A stretch of DNA of 64,000 nucleotides from Chlorokybus atmophyticus (lineage: Eukaryota > Streptophyta > Chlorokybophyceae > Chlorokybales > Chlorokybaceae): NCBI GenBank assembly GCA_009103225.1, contig RHPI01002823.1:611322-675321 (forward strand). The letters are read 5' to 3'. The notes under the pieces were generated by a model. It did not search any database. It saw only the letters and a program-made list of their open reading frames with translations, and had not been told where the DNA came from. Made by a program: the position numbers and the translations under genes. Shown piece after piece: positions 11,196 to 24,800 of this stretch (position 1 is its first letter; each line of letters starts with the position of its first letter).

Positions 11196-12745
11196 CCCGC
11201 AGCAACAAGCTCCACTCACAACAGCTCGCCACGCTCAATTGCAGCCACCAATATCAATCAGGACAAGCGCCTTAGACACCGCCTCCTGAACACCGCCGAT
11301 AACGCCACCAACGCCGCCGCCACCTCCTACACCACCGCCTTTCCTGCGCCGAAACGCCGGTGACAAATGTCAACCGTCAGTGCAGGCTTGCGCATTGCTG
11401 CCAGCTAGGCGCCAACCGCAGCCGGGCGGCGGTGTGAAAGGCGCCGACCGTCGGTGGCTACGACACCACGTCGGTTGACGGCGGCGGTAATCTCTGCTGG
11501 CCTGGCAGATGGACGCGCACTGCGCCTTAGGACAGCCTCGCCGCAGCCGGGCATTCGAGAGCATCCGCTTATCGAAAAAGTCAGCAGGGCTCTGACGTCA
11601 TGATTCATGAGTCATGAATAACTGATAATCTACCACACTGTTGCTGTGGAGACAAGCAATCATCAAGGGCTAAAAATCGCTTTTGCATTAGAACTATTGA
11701 TGCATAAGCGACTTTTTACTTGAGGTTTAAGTTTACATGCCGCTAACTCGCACAGCTGGCCCCCGGTTTGGGACCACAAAGCTGGGTGACTGGGTGAGCC
11801 AAAGTTTGAGTGCACTTAAAGGTAAACATTTAAGCGTAAAGTTTTGTGCGCATGGTGCAAGCTGGGGTTGCGATAAAAGGTGATTTTTAGCAGGAGGGCC
11901 CCACGAACGAAACCTTTCGGGTCACTTTTTGCGGGTACTGGTCCCTAATTGACGGACCCGTACCTGAATAAAAAGCGCAGATTGGGCAGCGGATGAGATT
12001 CTTTTCCCGGTCAGATGCTTGTGCGCGATATCGCGCTTTTTGCTTGTGTCGGTTGGAGTGGAGTGGATAGCGCTGCAACAACACACATTCTTTCCCGCCG
12101 CCGCCGCCGTGGGCGCGAGCTGGTCGACGGCGGAGTTGGCGTTGTCGCTGGCGCGGTGAGTGGGGAGCTGGGCTGAGCTGGTAGAGGCTGCTCAGCTTGA
12201 CCGGCGGATTAGGGCTTAAAGGTGTTGGAGTGGAGTGTGCGAAGGTGACAGCCAGTGCTTGTATGGGCTGGGGTGGGCTGCTCGGGTGGTTTTCTTGCTT
12301 GCTTTCTGCCGTGTTTTTGGACTTTTCACCTGCGCAGCGTATCTTGCTGCGCACTTGTAGCCTGTGAAGCGTGCATTCCATGCCGCGCTAGGTTAGGCTA
12401 GCTGCTTGACTGCTTGTCGTTGCATGCGTTGACATATTAGCAAGAGAGATGCCTCCTCTCCATGTAGGCATGCATGCTGAACAGACATCGCCTGGAACTG
12501 GGTTGTTGCATTGCGCAGCAAGGCGTGGCTTGTTGCGCAGCCGCTGTCGTGTGCAGATTTGCTGCTCATCCACAGGTCACTGGTGTCGCACCAGGTTTCA
12601 AAACTCTTGTACTCCCCCGATCAATGCACTCCAGCTGCTGTTGCAGAGCGCAGTAACGTTTGACAGAAAAAGCAAGCGCTTGTAAAGCTTTGTCGCAAAC
12701 TCTTGTTGTGTTGGCAGGCTTTAGTGCGAGGCGCACACTTCAGCA
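11196..12745. other. intergenic region between divergent genes
   Basis: The region includes a Gly-codon-rich minus frame (about 11240-11350), possibly an extra 5' exon of the unknown minus gene. A G+C-rich stretch at 12085-12155 ends in a good donor (GCGCG/GTGAGT) and may be an untranslated first exon of the citramalate synthase gene. The 164-codon minus ORF at 11887-12381 has low-complexity composition and no splice support. Confidence 0.35.
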
Positions 12746-15700
12746 ATGGCGGCGCTGCGCGCTGCCGCCGCCGCAGTCCCCATCACATCATGGTTGAGCA
12801 CAGGACCGACACTGCTACCCAAACCACGCAGCAGGCAGTCCAGCCAGTTGGCAGCATTGCACACGAACAAAGCACCATACAAAGCACCAAAGAGCAAGCA
12901 GCATGCAACGACACGTGCAGCGGTATCAGTTGAATCACCTCCCTCGCATGTCGACCACAGCCGCGTGTTCACTGTTGAAGAAGAAGCGTCTCCCGACACT
13001 TCATCGGCGCACAAGCAAGCTGTTGCCATATATGACACCACTTTGCGGGATGGGGCACAGATGGTAGGAGTTGCTTGTGTGTAGCTGCGCTTGTGCATGT
13101 GCGTCAGCATTGGTTGTTTAGGTCACGCTTGCAGCCTTGCACGATAACATACACGTTGCATGCATCAACAAAATTTGTGAGTTTGGGAGTGGTTGTTGAT
13201 GGAATGGGCCTTATCAAAATTAACCTTAACTTCAATGGTACACTGATAGGTTGGGATATCGTTGACGGTAGCTGACAAGTTGAAGATAGCACAAGCCTTG
13301 AGCGCGCTTGGGGTTGCGTATATTGAGGGCGGCTGGTGAGTACTATAAATGGCATTGCCTTTGATCGCATAGTGCACTGGCATGCCGCTGGCTGATGCTC
13401 AACATTAAATGGTTGTGTATTGTAATCAGGCCAGGCTCCAATCCGAAGGATGCTGAGTTTTTCCGGAGGTGGCAAGAGGTAAGCAATCGTATGACTCACT
13501 TAGTTTGATTAGATGATTAGTCAGTGTTATATATGGCTCATTTGTTACTGACATAACACGTATGCAACAGCGTGGTCATGAAGGCCCACGTCTTGCGGCA
13601 TTTGGGTCCACCCGACGCAAGGTGGGTTAACACTAGGTGAACACACGGCAGTGCACGCAAGAAATGTGCATAGCGGCCTGTCATCGCGGATCCACAGAAC
13701 AGTTTTCATCATGCTCCAACTTCTATGTGCAGTTGCAAGCAATAAGACTTGCTTGTAACTTGCGGTTGGCATACAGAACACCACATGCATGGAAGACCCT
13801 CAAGTTCAGGCACTCATCGACAGCAAAGCACCCGTTATCACACTTGTTGCCAAAGCGGTAAGTGGGATTGACATCACTCGTATGCCTGCATGTCGCTTAG
13901 TGCTTTACCTAACAACACTTGCATGCTGATGCTCTTTGCGTGCGACGTCTCAGTGGGATGCGCAAGTCATCAGAGTCCTTGGCACGACGCTAAAGGAGAA
14001 CCTTGCCATGGTGACTGAGACAGTCCAGCACTGCTGCAGCCACGGGCGTGAAGTGATGCTTGATGCTGAGCACTTCTTTGATGGGTACGCATCACATATG
14101 TTGGTAGTCGAGCACAGCCATGTGCACCTGGTCACAGTCAGCATTGGTGGTCATGCTGACGTATTGACGTGCGTGCTGCAGGTATAAAGCAAACCCACAT
14201 TATGCCATGGAGGTTATGCGTGTTGCTGCGGAGGCGGGAGCGAGCACGTTGGTGTTGTGTGACACAAATGGTGGTTCAATGCCTTGGGAGGTAGATCTTG
14301 AGCACAACACATTCCACGCAATCATTGCATGAGATGTGTTGCAACTCATCTGCATCAACGCATGCATACAGGTTGAGGATGCGGTGCGCGCGGTGTGTGG
14401 AAGTTTACCACATGTGCGTGTGGGGATACACACGCACAACGACTGCGGGCTTGCTGTGGCCACGAGCATCGCCGCCGTGCGCGGGGGCGCGTCTCTCGTG
14501 CAGGGCTGCGTGAACGGCTATGGCGAGCGCACCGGCAACGCCAACATTATTAGCGTAATCGGCATACTCCAGCTCAAGATGGGCTACTTTTGTGTGCCGG
14601 ATGAGACCATGCCCAGGCTGTTGGAGCTGTCATCAGAAGTTGCATTGATCGCTGGGGTCGGGGGAGTACCCGCCAACCAGGTTGGCTTGCTGTAATCAGC
14701 GTTGCACAGATTGTCGTACTTGTTACTGGTTTAGTCTTTAGGTGGCTTGTGCTGTACTTGTTGTGCAAATAACAAATACACTGTTGCTTGCAGAACATGT
14801 TGTACATGCTGGTTGAGCAACAGTTATGCTGGTGCACTTATTGTTGCACATGTTGTCATCATGTGCAATAACAATCACAGCAACACATACACTTGCATTA
14901 TGTGTGGTTGTGGTCAGCAATTCTTCTGTCTGTTGTCACAGCCGTTTGTGGGGAGTAGTGCCTTTGCGCACAAAGGCGGTTTGCACGTGGCAGCTCTGCG
15001 TAAGATGCCTGAGAGTTACAACCACATCGACCCGGCGCTGGTCGGCAACCGCATGAAGTCAGTTGTGAGCGAGCTTAGCGGCCGAGGCAACGTCCTCGAT
15101 CGCGCCGAAGCCGCGGGGTTGGAACTTAGCCAAGGCGCTGCTGGAAATGTGCTGACACGCATCAAGCAGCTTGAAAGCCAGGCAAGTGACAGAAAGTGTG
15201 CGTGCGTGTGTGCGTGTGCGCCTGTGTGTGCGCGCATTGAAAGCCTGGCAAATGTGCATGCAGATGTGCTAGCAGATGTGCACGCTTGCTTGTATGCACT
15301 GCTTGTGACCCCTTTTTGATGAGTGATGGCTGTTATCTGCAGGGTTGTGCATTTGAGCATGCTGGTGCTTCGGTAGAGATGATCATTGTCCGAAGAGGAC
15401 CCGACTACAAGCGACCTTTCACGGTGCTAGAGTACTCTGTCATCAGCAGCAACCGTGGATCGGAAGGCATCGGCGATGAGTGCGACCATCACGACAGCCA
15501 CAACATCTGCGTCAATCAGGTAAGAGTCGAGTGACAAGGACACACGCTATGTAGTTGCATGCAAGCAGTCTTCCTGATGTATGGTCATCACTATAACACT
15601 ACTGGCATCACAGGCCATAGTCAAGCTGGACATCCCTGGAGTCACAACGCAACAGCCTATGAGTGCAGCTGAAGGCAACGGACCGGTTGATGCCTTGAGC

Positions 15701-16248
15701 ACTGCGTTGCGATCAGCATTGCAAGTAAGTCACCATACGTGCACCACCCATCTTGTCTGACACGACCACCTCAGTATGCATTCTTCTGATATGCCCGCAC
15801 ACAGGTGTTGCATCAGTGGTTCACAGTGAAGCATGTCTTTACAGACACGTCTGCGTGTGAGTGCACACGTGTGTATGCATGTGTGTGCGCGCATGGGTAA
15901 AATACATGCATGCACATATGCAAGCATACCCGAGCATCGTGTGTTGATATATACCAGTTATACTGAGGTTAGCAGCTGAGCTGTTTCTGTCGCTGCCGTC
16001 CACAGGTTGTGTACCCCCAGCTTCAGCGTGTGGCGCTGAAGGACTACACGGTGCGTTTGCTGGAGTCCGATGGTTCGGGCGCAACAACACGTGTGACGAT
16101 TGACTTTGCGGACGAGTCGGGTAGCACGTGGAGCACGGTTGGAGCGCACACGAGCATTGTTGAGGCCAGCTTCCGCGCACTCATGGACGGACTCGAGTTT
16201 GGAATCATCAACTGCTCAAGCGAAGGATGCACCGTGCCGTACCGTTGA
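12746..16248 (+). CDS. cimA: citramalate synthase (CimA type)
   Basis: Twelve exons (12746-13063, 13250-13335, 13430-13478, 13571-13621, 13777-13857, 13954-14084, 14182-14290, 14372-14680, 14942-15181, 15343-15519, 15614-15724, 16006-16248) give 634 residues. CimA condenses acetyl-CoA with pyruvate to citramalate, the first step of the threonine-independent isoleucine route. Seen are the active-site segment [57 protein letters not shown], the metal-binding [16 protein letters not shown] and [12 protein letters not shown]-terminal LeuA-type regulatory domain follows ([31 protein letters not shown]). DAEHFFDGY and the WPGSNPKD segment separate it from 2-isopropylmalate synthase. About 100 extra N-terminal residues, rich in Ala, Ser, Lys and Thr, look like an organelle transit peptide. 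The intron at 15182 has a GC donor (CAG/GCAAGT). Confidence 0.93.
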
Positions 16249-17737
16249 GCGGTGCTGTTTAGTCCTTCATGGCACAGGCTTGGGTGTGTGGTTTGTGGGT
16301 ATATATGCAGTAAAGTTTTGGTAGTTGGCACATAGCAGCACGTCACAAACACAGATACCCTATCTTTAAGCACAGGGTGTAGCAGCGTGCGGGCGGGTAG
16401 CAGCTGATCCACTTGCTTCTGTGCGTTGACGTCGATGTCGTCGTCTCAACCTCGGCGTCGACAGCACCCACCAGTGTTGACAATCAAGCAGTGCTGGGCG
16501 AACAGGCAGATTGTCTTGTGAATGACTGATGGGTTTGCTGCTGGTAACAGATGTTGCGCGGGCCCCCATAGCGTTTTGTGGTGTGCTGTCATCGTGTGAC
16601 TCGTGACGCCTCAGGGACTGCGGCAGTGATGCGGAGAACCGGTCTAACTCACCCTTAAGAGATCTTATGAGGGTGAGTTGGTCTACACCAAGGACTAAGG
16701 CGAAATCTGCAAATTAACAATGCAAATCTAAACCAAATCTGCGAGGGGGTGTTATGCAATGATTATTTTGCCTCACGCCTCACAAGGCAAAGGGGAAACT
16801 TGCTGGCAATATTGTAATTATGTTCTAATTGAACCTGTGGGCCTGTCATCTACAAAAGAACGACAAGAAGACGAAGAAGAATATAATTTTATAAGGCTTA
16901 AGAATGAAGCCACATTTTCATGAATTGCGGTGGCGGATATGCCAATGATGGCACTTGGGGCAAACCACGCGGAAAAAGCATTGCAGCCGTGCATTGTGGT
17001 GGTAGAGATGTTATTGTTCGCACCTTTTGGCAGACCTCGTGGAGAGGCTTTGAGGACGTTCATTGCGCTGACGGAGATGCTAGCATTAACACTTGTGGTA
17101 GTCCATGAGGGAGGAGCGGTGAAGCTGCACGGTGGTGGTCATGTAAGTGTTGTTCGTATGACGGATTTTAATGTCAAGCATTGATGCCGTGTATTGCGAG
17201 GTGGCGGATGTCGGGAGATGTCGATGGTAAACAATGCTACCGACCTTCCGCGAGCAATATTGATGCGTGCATTAGGCATGGTGATAGTTCTGCATGTAGC
17301 TCGGGTGAGCTACAGTGTTGAGGGAGAGGACGCGATAGATCAAGCGGTTGTGAACATCTACCAGGCTTGGGGAACATGGTGAAAAGAGTTTGTAAATGAG
17401 CAACCACCAGACCTACACAAGTTGTGGTGCTGAACAAATGGGAGCAGTCAACGTGGGGAGGACTACACTCGACTCGGGAAGGGGAACATTGTGCGATAGC
17501 ATGAAGAAAATGAACATCTATTCCCGCAATCACGTGTCCTGCGAGTCACACCAGGGCATCAACCCCTTTATTAATCACAACCATTTCCTTGCGTAAGACC
17601 CGTGGCTTTTAGTGAGAAGTTCTCACACATTGTTGCACCGAGCTAAAAAAGCCCCCTGAAACAACCCAAACAGCCGACCAAATGTGGCACTTCAGCCTTC
17701 CGAACTACAGTGAATCTGTGTGTGCATGTGGTTCAGC
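16249..17737. other. intergenic region
   Basis: Several ORFs of 60-84 codons exist at 16920-17380 but lack splice signals or motifs. The only distinct structure is the hairpin at 16646-16679. Confidence 0.35.
16646..16679. repeat. short palindromic hairpin
   Basis: AACTCACCCT at 16646-16655 pairs with AGGGTGAGTT at 16670-16679, and inside it TAAGA pairs with TCTTA, with a 2-base bulge. It lies about 400 bases downstream of the citramalate synthase stop. It could be a 3'-end structure or a remnant of a small element. Confidence 0.55.
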
Positions 17738-20463
17738 ATGTCGTCGGCGGCGGCGGCGGTGGGCGGCGGTGCCCGCGATGGCGTCGCTCGCCGCGAGTCC
17801 GCCGTGCTGAAGGGCCACGAGGGCGCGGTGCTGTGCGTGGCGTTCAGCAAGGGGGCGGCGCAGTACGCTGTGTCGGGAGGAAAAGACAAGGTGGGGTGAG
17901 GTGGTTTAATTGTTGTTGTTGGGGGCGGGTGGGGATTGGGCAGAGACTGTCAGGCTCAGCATCCGGCTGCTTTCTGTGTCATGGGCTTTCTGTTGCTTTT
18001 CGCTTCTGACTATGCGTAAACCTCCGTCTATTTGTTTTTCTTTAGCTTAATCTCTTGGGTAGACCGGTGTGCATGCTCGTCCACATTGCGTGACTATTAT
18101 CTCGCATGCAGCAGCATTGCACTTGTGCTTTGTTCTTTTGTGGACTGTGCATGTGCCGTTGAGCAGCTTGAAACATACCAATCGTTGTTGTTGTTGTTGT
18201 TGTTGTGCTCAGGCAACTGATGTGTTGCTCCCACAGACGGTGAGGTTGTGGAACCCTAATCGCTCCCTGCTCATCAAGACGTACGTCGGGCACACGTCCG
18301 ACGTACGCGGCGTCACATGTTCAAGGTAGGCACTTGTGTTGTTTGTTCACAGAACATGAGTATCATGCAGGCAATCAGCTAAGTTTTTGTGCAATACTAC
18401 TGCCACTAGAACTTCTATTACTCTGTTACCTCTGTCATCATCACCTCAACCACAACAACAACGTCCACTACTAGTACTACTACTACTGCTACTGAACATG
18501 GTGTCTTGGTATTCATGTCTCAAGCGTGTGTGCAGTGACAACAGCCGGCTGGCGTCGTGCGGGACGGACCGAACGATCGTGTTGTGGGACGTTGCCAGCG
18601 GCCGCATCATACGCAAGTTCCGCGGACACACGCACGAGGTTGGGTGTGCGCATGTTGATGTGCTCGCGCCTGCACGTGCGCGTGCGCGTGTGTGCCCACA
18701 TGTGTGCATGTGTGTGCGTGAGTGCACGTGTCTGGGAGTGTGCGCGTGCATGTGCGCGCGTGTCAATGTGTGTTTGTACGCATGTGCATGTGCATGGATG
18801 CCTATGGATGCGCGTGCATGTGAGTGCGTGCGAGTGCATGCGTGGGCGCATGTGTGCCTGGTCTTTCTGGGTTGTTGGTGTTGGCGGATTGTGAAGTGAC
18901 TGCAGAAATGCATGCTGGGCTGCAGGTAAACGCGGTGAAGTTCAACGCTGAGTGCTCGGTGGTGGTGAGCGGCGCATACGACAAGACCATACGCGTGTGG
19001 GACATGAAGTCACGCAATGAACGACCCATCCAGGTGCGTCTGATAAGATTAATAGATGGTTTGGCTGCGATATCAGTCTGCTATCAACTGCTTGCATTGA
19101 ATGCAGTACAACATGATATAAACATCAACAACATAGCTCATCAGGAATAGGAGTACATTGCCATGCTTCACGTGAAGTACCACTATGAATGCTACTACTA
19201 CCACTAACAGTTGAGCACACATGACATTGATAGAGTTTGAAGTACATTCTGCTGGTATGTATGTGTGATGACTGTCACACCAGTGCGATGGGCTCATAAA
19301 CTCTGCTGTGGCACACGCACACGCACGAGTGAGTGTGGCGCAGCATGCGTGCGCGCATCCGTATATGCACACAGACACACACACAGTCATGTGCACGCTG
19401 TGACCCGCACAACCTCAAGTCCAAGTTTTGCTTACCTTTTGGGTCTCAAACAAGGTTCTGGATGAGTTTCGGGACAGTGTGACATCGGTGATCGTGACGG
19501 ACACTGAGCTAATTGGCGGCAGCGTCGATGGCTCCGTGCGGACCTTTGACATCCGAGCAGGCAGGCAAGAAGAGAATTATGCATCGTGTGTATTTACGAT
19601 GTGACGTGTGCGCACGCATGCATACGCGCGTGCGCACACGCACATGTGCACAGTTGCAATGCGCAGGCACACGCACACTCGCGTGCGCGCACATGCAAGT
19701 GCCCAGACGTGTGCGCGCATACGCATGTGCGTGTGCACAGATAGCTTAAAACACTCTGTGTTATTAGGACTGTCGCGGACATGACGGGGCAGCCTGTGAC
19801 GTGCGTGTCGCTCTCAAATGATGCCAATTGCGTGCTCGCAAGCTGCCTCGACGACACGCTACGCCTTATTGATAGGTGCGGGGTCGGCTCAATGGCACTG
19901 ATTTTGACTTCAATGGAGTCGTCTGGCACATAATCTATCAACGGGGTCGCTGTTTGCCTCAATCCACTCAGTTGCTGCCATTTCACTGGTCAAGTAGAAG
20001 TTTAATCAATTGTTCGCTGGTATTCTTGGTGAGCTGTATGTTTGTTCGTTGTGTCATGTATTCATTGACTAGTAATAATCCCCTATAACACTCGTCCAAT
20101 GAGTCATTAGACATTGAGTCATGTGCTCATGCGCCAGTGCATGCATCTCTTCTGCTGAGTGTTCACTCCTTCATACAGTTGCTTAGTTGCTCCTTTGTGC
20201 ACTTGTCTACTATTCAATCAGTTACTCAGTCACTCAATCCTTGCATGCCTGTTCCAATCAGTTCCGCGCATGTTCACTTGCTTGTACATACGTTCGTTGC
20301 TGGTCCCTTCACTAAAGCAACCATTCTTTGGCACTTATCCATGCTTCCTGTGGTTACCAGGCAGTCTGGTGAGCTCTTGACAGAATACACTGGCCACATC
20401 AACCAGGTGAGTGGCGCATTTATTGTCTGTAACAACTTGACTTACACAACGCCCACACGACAC

Positions 20464-20524
<61 letters not shown>

Positions 20525-20835
20525 CACACTCGTAAAACGGCATAATACTCTTTCTCCTCTTCCATCAGTCCTACAAGATCGACAGCTGTCTGACCAACGA
20601 CGACGCATACGTCGTGAGCGGCTCTGAAGACGGCCGCGTGTGCTATTGGGACTTGGTCGAGGCCGGTGATGCCGACAACAAACACAACAACAACAACAAC
20701 AACAACAAGGAAGGTGGGAACATCACGTACTCGTTCGTGGCGCATGAGGCCACCGTCTGCGGCCTCGCGTTCCACCCAAGCGAGACGTGCCTGCTCACGT
20801 GCTCCGTCGACGGCCTTATCAAGACGTGGAAATGA
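17738..20835 (+). CDS. WDR83: WD-repeat protein WDR83/MORG1 orthologue
   Basis: Eight exons (17738-17890, 18237-18325, 18536-18638, 18926-19033, 19455-19564, 19768-19875, 20361-20406, 20569-20835) give 327 residues; human WDR83 has 315. Seven WD blades are visible, for example GHEGAVLCVAFS, TVRLWNP, GHTSDVRGV, TIVLWDV, GHTHEVNAVKFN, TIRVWDM, GSVRTFDIR, TLRLID, YTGHINQSYK and RVCYWDLVEAG. The order and the last-blade sequence SYKIDSCLTNDDAYVVSGSE match MORG1 rather than other WD proteins. The family scaffolds ERK-pathway kinases and is found in spliceosome complexes. An insertion of consecutive Asn residues (20688-20708) lies in the last blade. The intron after exon 5 has a GC donor (GGCAG/GCAAGA). 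Confidence 0.92.
20464..20524. repeat. (GTT)n microsatellite in WDR83 intron 7
   Basis: About 20 perfect GTT units fill most of a 162-base intron. The same triplet on the other strand (AAC) encodes the Asn run in the next exon of this gene. Confidence 0.95.
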
Positions 20836-21851
20836 GATGATGGCAGTGTGTTGAGTTGTCTACGCGGGGAGTGAAGCGAGGCTTGTGCTGGGAGTAAAGT
20901 GTGAGAAGATGTGGCATTTGTGTAAATGCTGCGTGCTGCATACGACCGCTGCATGCACGAGAAGGTAAGGCTGATCGCATGTGGTAGTCACTGTGTGCAC
21001 GCCTGCTGGTTGTGCGTACAGAAGTGTCATGTTGAGTGCCGCCATTATTGCAGGGCTTGGTTGAGCAGCAGGCATGGCAAGGCCTTCCTGGAATGTTCCT
21101 GGGATCATGGTGATGATAATGATGAAGGAAGGAGAGGCCCCGTGGCAGCATACAGCGAAGTGCTTACATTTGATTGCGAATCGCTAGTTGAGCAGCGAGG
21201 CAAAAGCGGCATAAAGATATGGCACGTGAACATGGATGACGCTACCAAATCTACCAAGTGTTGCACAACCTTCATGATTGCTCGTGAGACGCGTTAGCGT
21301 GATCTGAACAGTTCTGCAGGTGCACTTTGTGGCGCTGCCTGATGCAATTGAGTAGCAGTGTTTCTTCCTGTGTGGTCGCCTTGTTGCAATTGCTGCACGA
21401 TGAGCCCGTTTTGTCATGTACAGTGCGTGCAACTTAGGACGCTCACCACAATGTCTGCTTGCTTCTATTATGTCAGTAGATACTGGCTTTATGCCAGCCG
21501 CATGCTGCAAACAAGCTGGAGCACATACGTCACCAGCCACTCGCAATGCAGCGCACCAATGAATTGCCGTGTGCAGTAACATTGAGAATACATAACTGAT
21601 GAGTTAGAAACCCTGAGCAATGCTGTCCCTGCCTGCTTGCCTTGCCAAGTGTTGTGGTGAGCGCGTCTGTGTGTTGAGGTTGTGCTCTGATTTCAATATG
21701 GTAGACGTGGAAATCACTCATACCCAATGCATACCCGCCAGGACATGTCACAAAGAACAGGCGAGCCTGCGCACTTTACATTGGTGCGCACTGATGTTCA
21801 TGACACTAATACACAAAAACACACATCCACCCATCAACAACCTGTCTCCTC
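20836..21851. other. intergenic gap between convergent WDR83 and SEC8
   Basis: Both flanking genes end into this 1-kb gap. The ORFs here (up to 132 codons) carry no motif or splice context. Confidence 0.4.
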
Positions 21852-24800
21852 TTACTTCATCGCCTGTATGGCCTTCATCACTTTCGCCCTCTCCTCAACT
21901 CCCATCTCCCTCCTCACGGCATTCACCCCCACCAGCGCCGTCAGCTCCTTGGACGAATACGTCCTGGGGTTGCGGTCGAGCCAATCCAGCAGGTCCGACG
22001 CCGACAGGGAGAGGAGGGAGTAATAGGAACGCACGTGGCCAAACTGACGCTGGACGCTGCCGTCGAAAGAGCCAGCGATGCCAACGGTAGCTAATGCCTG
22101 GGGGATAAAGAGGAGAGAAAAGATGGTGAGAAGAGGTGGTGATAACAATCAATGGCATCCATCAGTTAAGGCGCAAGCTTCAACACGCAACATTCAGGCC
22201 AAGGTCACAGCGTACAGTACAAACCTGCTGTAGTGCTGTGCAGTTTCTGCACAGCTGCCGAACGCCGTTCTCATTGACATTTTTCAAGCCGCCAGGCACC
22301 TGCAAGGCAAACGTATTACACAACATTTACAATATCCACAACAAGGTGCAAAGCACAACATAATCAATGCAAGGTAAAGTAAGAGGGTCTCCACCTGCAT
22401 GAGCGCCACAGCAGCTATTCGACTGACAGCCCCAAAAGCGTAACACCGTTTGAGTGTAGGCAAGTATGGCGCCACCTCCTCTTCCATTCTCGTAATCTGT
22501 TGTGGCACTCCCAACAATCAACCTGTGTTGCACGCTTTCAAGCCATGCCACATCATGTACACACTCTACCTGTTTGATGCAAGCGGTAATGAAGTCCTCC
22601 GGATCCCGCGAGTCCTCTTCCAGCACATACGCGGACGCGTCCTGCGGCGCGACCATGCCTTGGAGGAAGAAAAGGGTTTGCAGCTGAGACTCCAGCCGCA
22701 GTGTGCGCAAGGCCTGTGGACAATACTCGTGTGATGCATGGCGTGTGGATTGTGTTTGATGTTGTAATGTACTGCAAGGCATCGGTGAGTTACCACTTCG
22801 GACAAAGCCTGGTGCTTTGCACCGATGGCGCTCAGAGCGGCAGTGAGAAGGCCGCTGCCGTGCTGCTGGTCTGATCTGGTGGTACCGTTACTGCTGCTGT
22901 TGGCGCTCGCGTCTTGCAGCTTCTTTGACATGGTGGGCATGTCTTCAACAGCAGACTGCTGCAGAAACAAGGGAGGAGGGGGGGGGGGAGGGACAGGTTG
23001 TAGTTCAGTCAACACTGTTGATTGCTGCATATATGCGCGTGTGTCCAAGCACACATGCGCACACATACACGCCCACAAACAACACGCACATACACACATG
23101 CACGCGCGCGCATCTGCACATACGCACAAGCACACACACGCAAGCATGCGCTCACACATATGCGCATATGCACACTCGCATGTATACACATGCACACGCA
23201 CGCGCACGCGCACACACCTACACAACGAGTGCTGCACGAGCTAAACTGCGCGCTCTCTCTTCCAACCCAGCCAGAACCATACATCAGGATCAACCTACCA
23301 CAGACACCGTCATCATTCATTCCTACCTGATCGCTTTTATGTCTCCCGAGCGTGCGCACAGAGTCCGCCAGGTACGCGAGCGAGTCCGCGATGGCGGCGA
23401 CTCTCACCACACGCGATATCTCCAGCATCAAGTTAATCGGCCGCAACGGCCGCGCGGCGAACAGCATGTCCTGCACACGAGCATCGGAAGCACCGGCGGC
23501 GCTGCTGTATGACACAACATGTTGGGTGAGGCCGTGTAGCGGTGTGCAACACTTGTGAGCAAACACAGTTTTAGTGAGTGATGATACCTTCCAACTGCTG
23601 CATCATGCGAGGAACCATTGGTGTCCTCTGCGGTGGACACTTGCCGAATCCAAGAATGCGCTGGCTCTGATCAACAGCACATGTACAGAACGTCTATAGA
23701 TGCAGCGCCAATGCATCCTCTGAGACTGACTACAGACACGACACTTTTGCATGTTGGAAGGAAGCAAGATTAGAATCAGCTGTAATGCCTGCATAAAGAT
23801 GTGCAGAGAAATATAACCCACACTGCACATGACAAGGAACAAGAATCACATACCGCCGATGGTAGATACGCTATCTGAGCTGGAGGTGTGCATACACAGT
23901 CAAGCAACCACGTTACCATGACAAGTACTCACAATACCGCAGATCCCACAACCCTACAGCATACACAATATAATAACCCATTCCCAACCTGCGGCCATGG
24001 CGGTTTCCACATCGTTGCGTCCCGCGAGTTGCGCCGACGTGGCGCGGTCAGTGGCCTCCTTGTACGCGGCCTTCGCGGCGTCGTAGGCGCGCACGTGGAG
24101 GGCCTCAGCCAATGCGGCCACGTCATTTGCGAAGAGCGGGAGCGACTGGGCCCACTTCACCAGCTACGCAGAGAGAGAGAGACACAGAGGAATCAGTTCA
24201 CAAACAGTGAGACAAGACAAAAGTTGTGAGGTCAATCGTCTTATCCAAGTCCAAGTAATAGCGGTCGTTGAAGCCTGTGTGCAATAATGTACCCAGTTAC
24301 GCGCGCGAGTCACTCTTTGCTCAGTCGTACTGCAGATGTGTTCATACATAAGCGCATGACCTTTTGATGGCTGATCCATGGCCAGTGCAAATCACTCCAT
24401 ATGCTAATCGTACGCATGCACGCATGTACGTAAAAGATGATTGCGGGCTTCATGTGTGCATGTGCGTGCACGTCAACATCAGCGTCATTGAGCATGCAAG
24501 CTAACAATGTGCGCGCACTTACACAGGTGCACGCAAGGATGCACGCAAAATGATACATACAGACGTTTTCATGGCCAACTATCACTGCCTCTAACACTCG
24601 CAGTGATGTTGAAAGCATGCACATGCACAAACGTACCTCTTGGACGAGTGTAGCAGTATGAAGTGCCGCCGGCAGCACAGGTCTGCCTTTCTTGATGGAC
24701 TCATCGTACACCGACTTCAAGCGCGCGTGAGGTTTGAACGCAGACTGAGCTGCACGGCAGCAGAGCCCCATATCAACATCTTTACATCAACGCATCAGCC

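Noticed and set aside
11887-12381. 164-codon minus ORF
   Set aside because: Pro/Ser/Arg/Gln low-complexity, no splice partners or motif; overlaps a G+C-rich probable leader of the citramalate synthase gene.
12746-16248. 2-Isopropylmalate synthase as the identity of this gene
   Set aside because: The segments EGGWPGSNPKD and DAEHFFDGY and the overall domain spacing are those of CimA-type citramalate synthases.
22566-23566. Long ORFs (185-223 codons) across SEC8 introns
   Set aside because: They cross known SEC8 exon boundaries and derive their length from a CA-rich intron tract.
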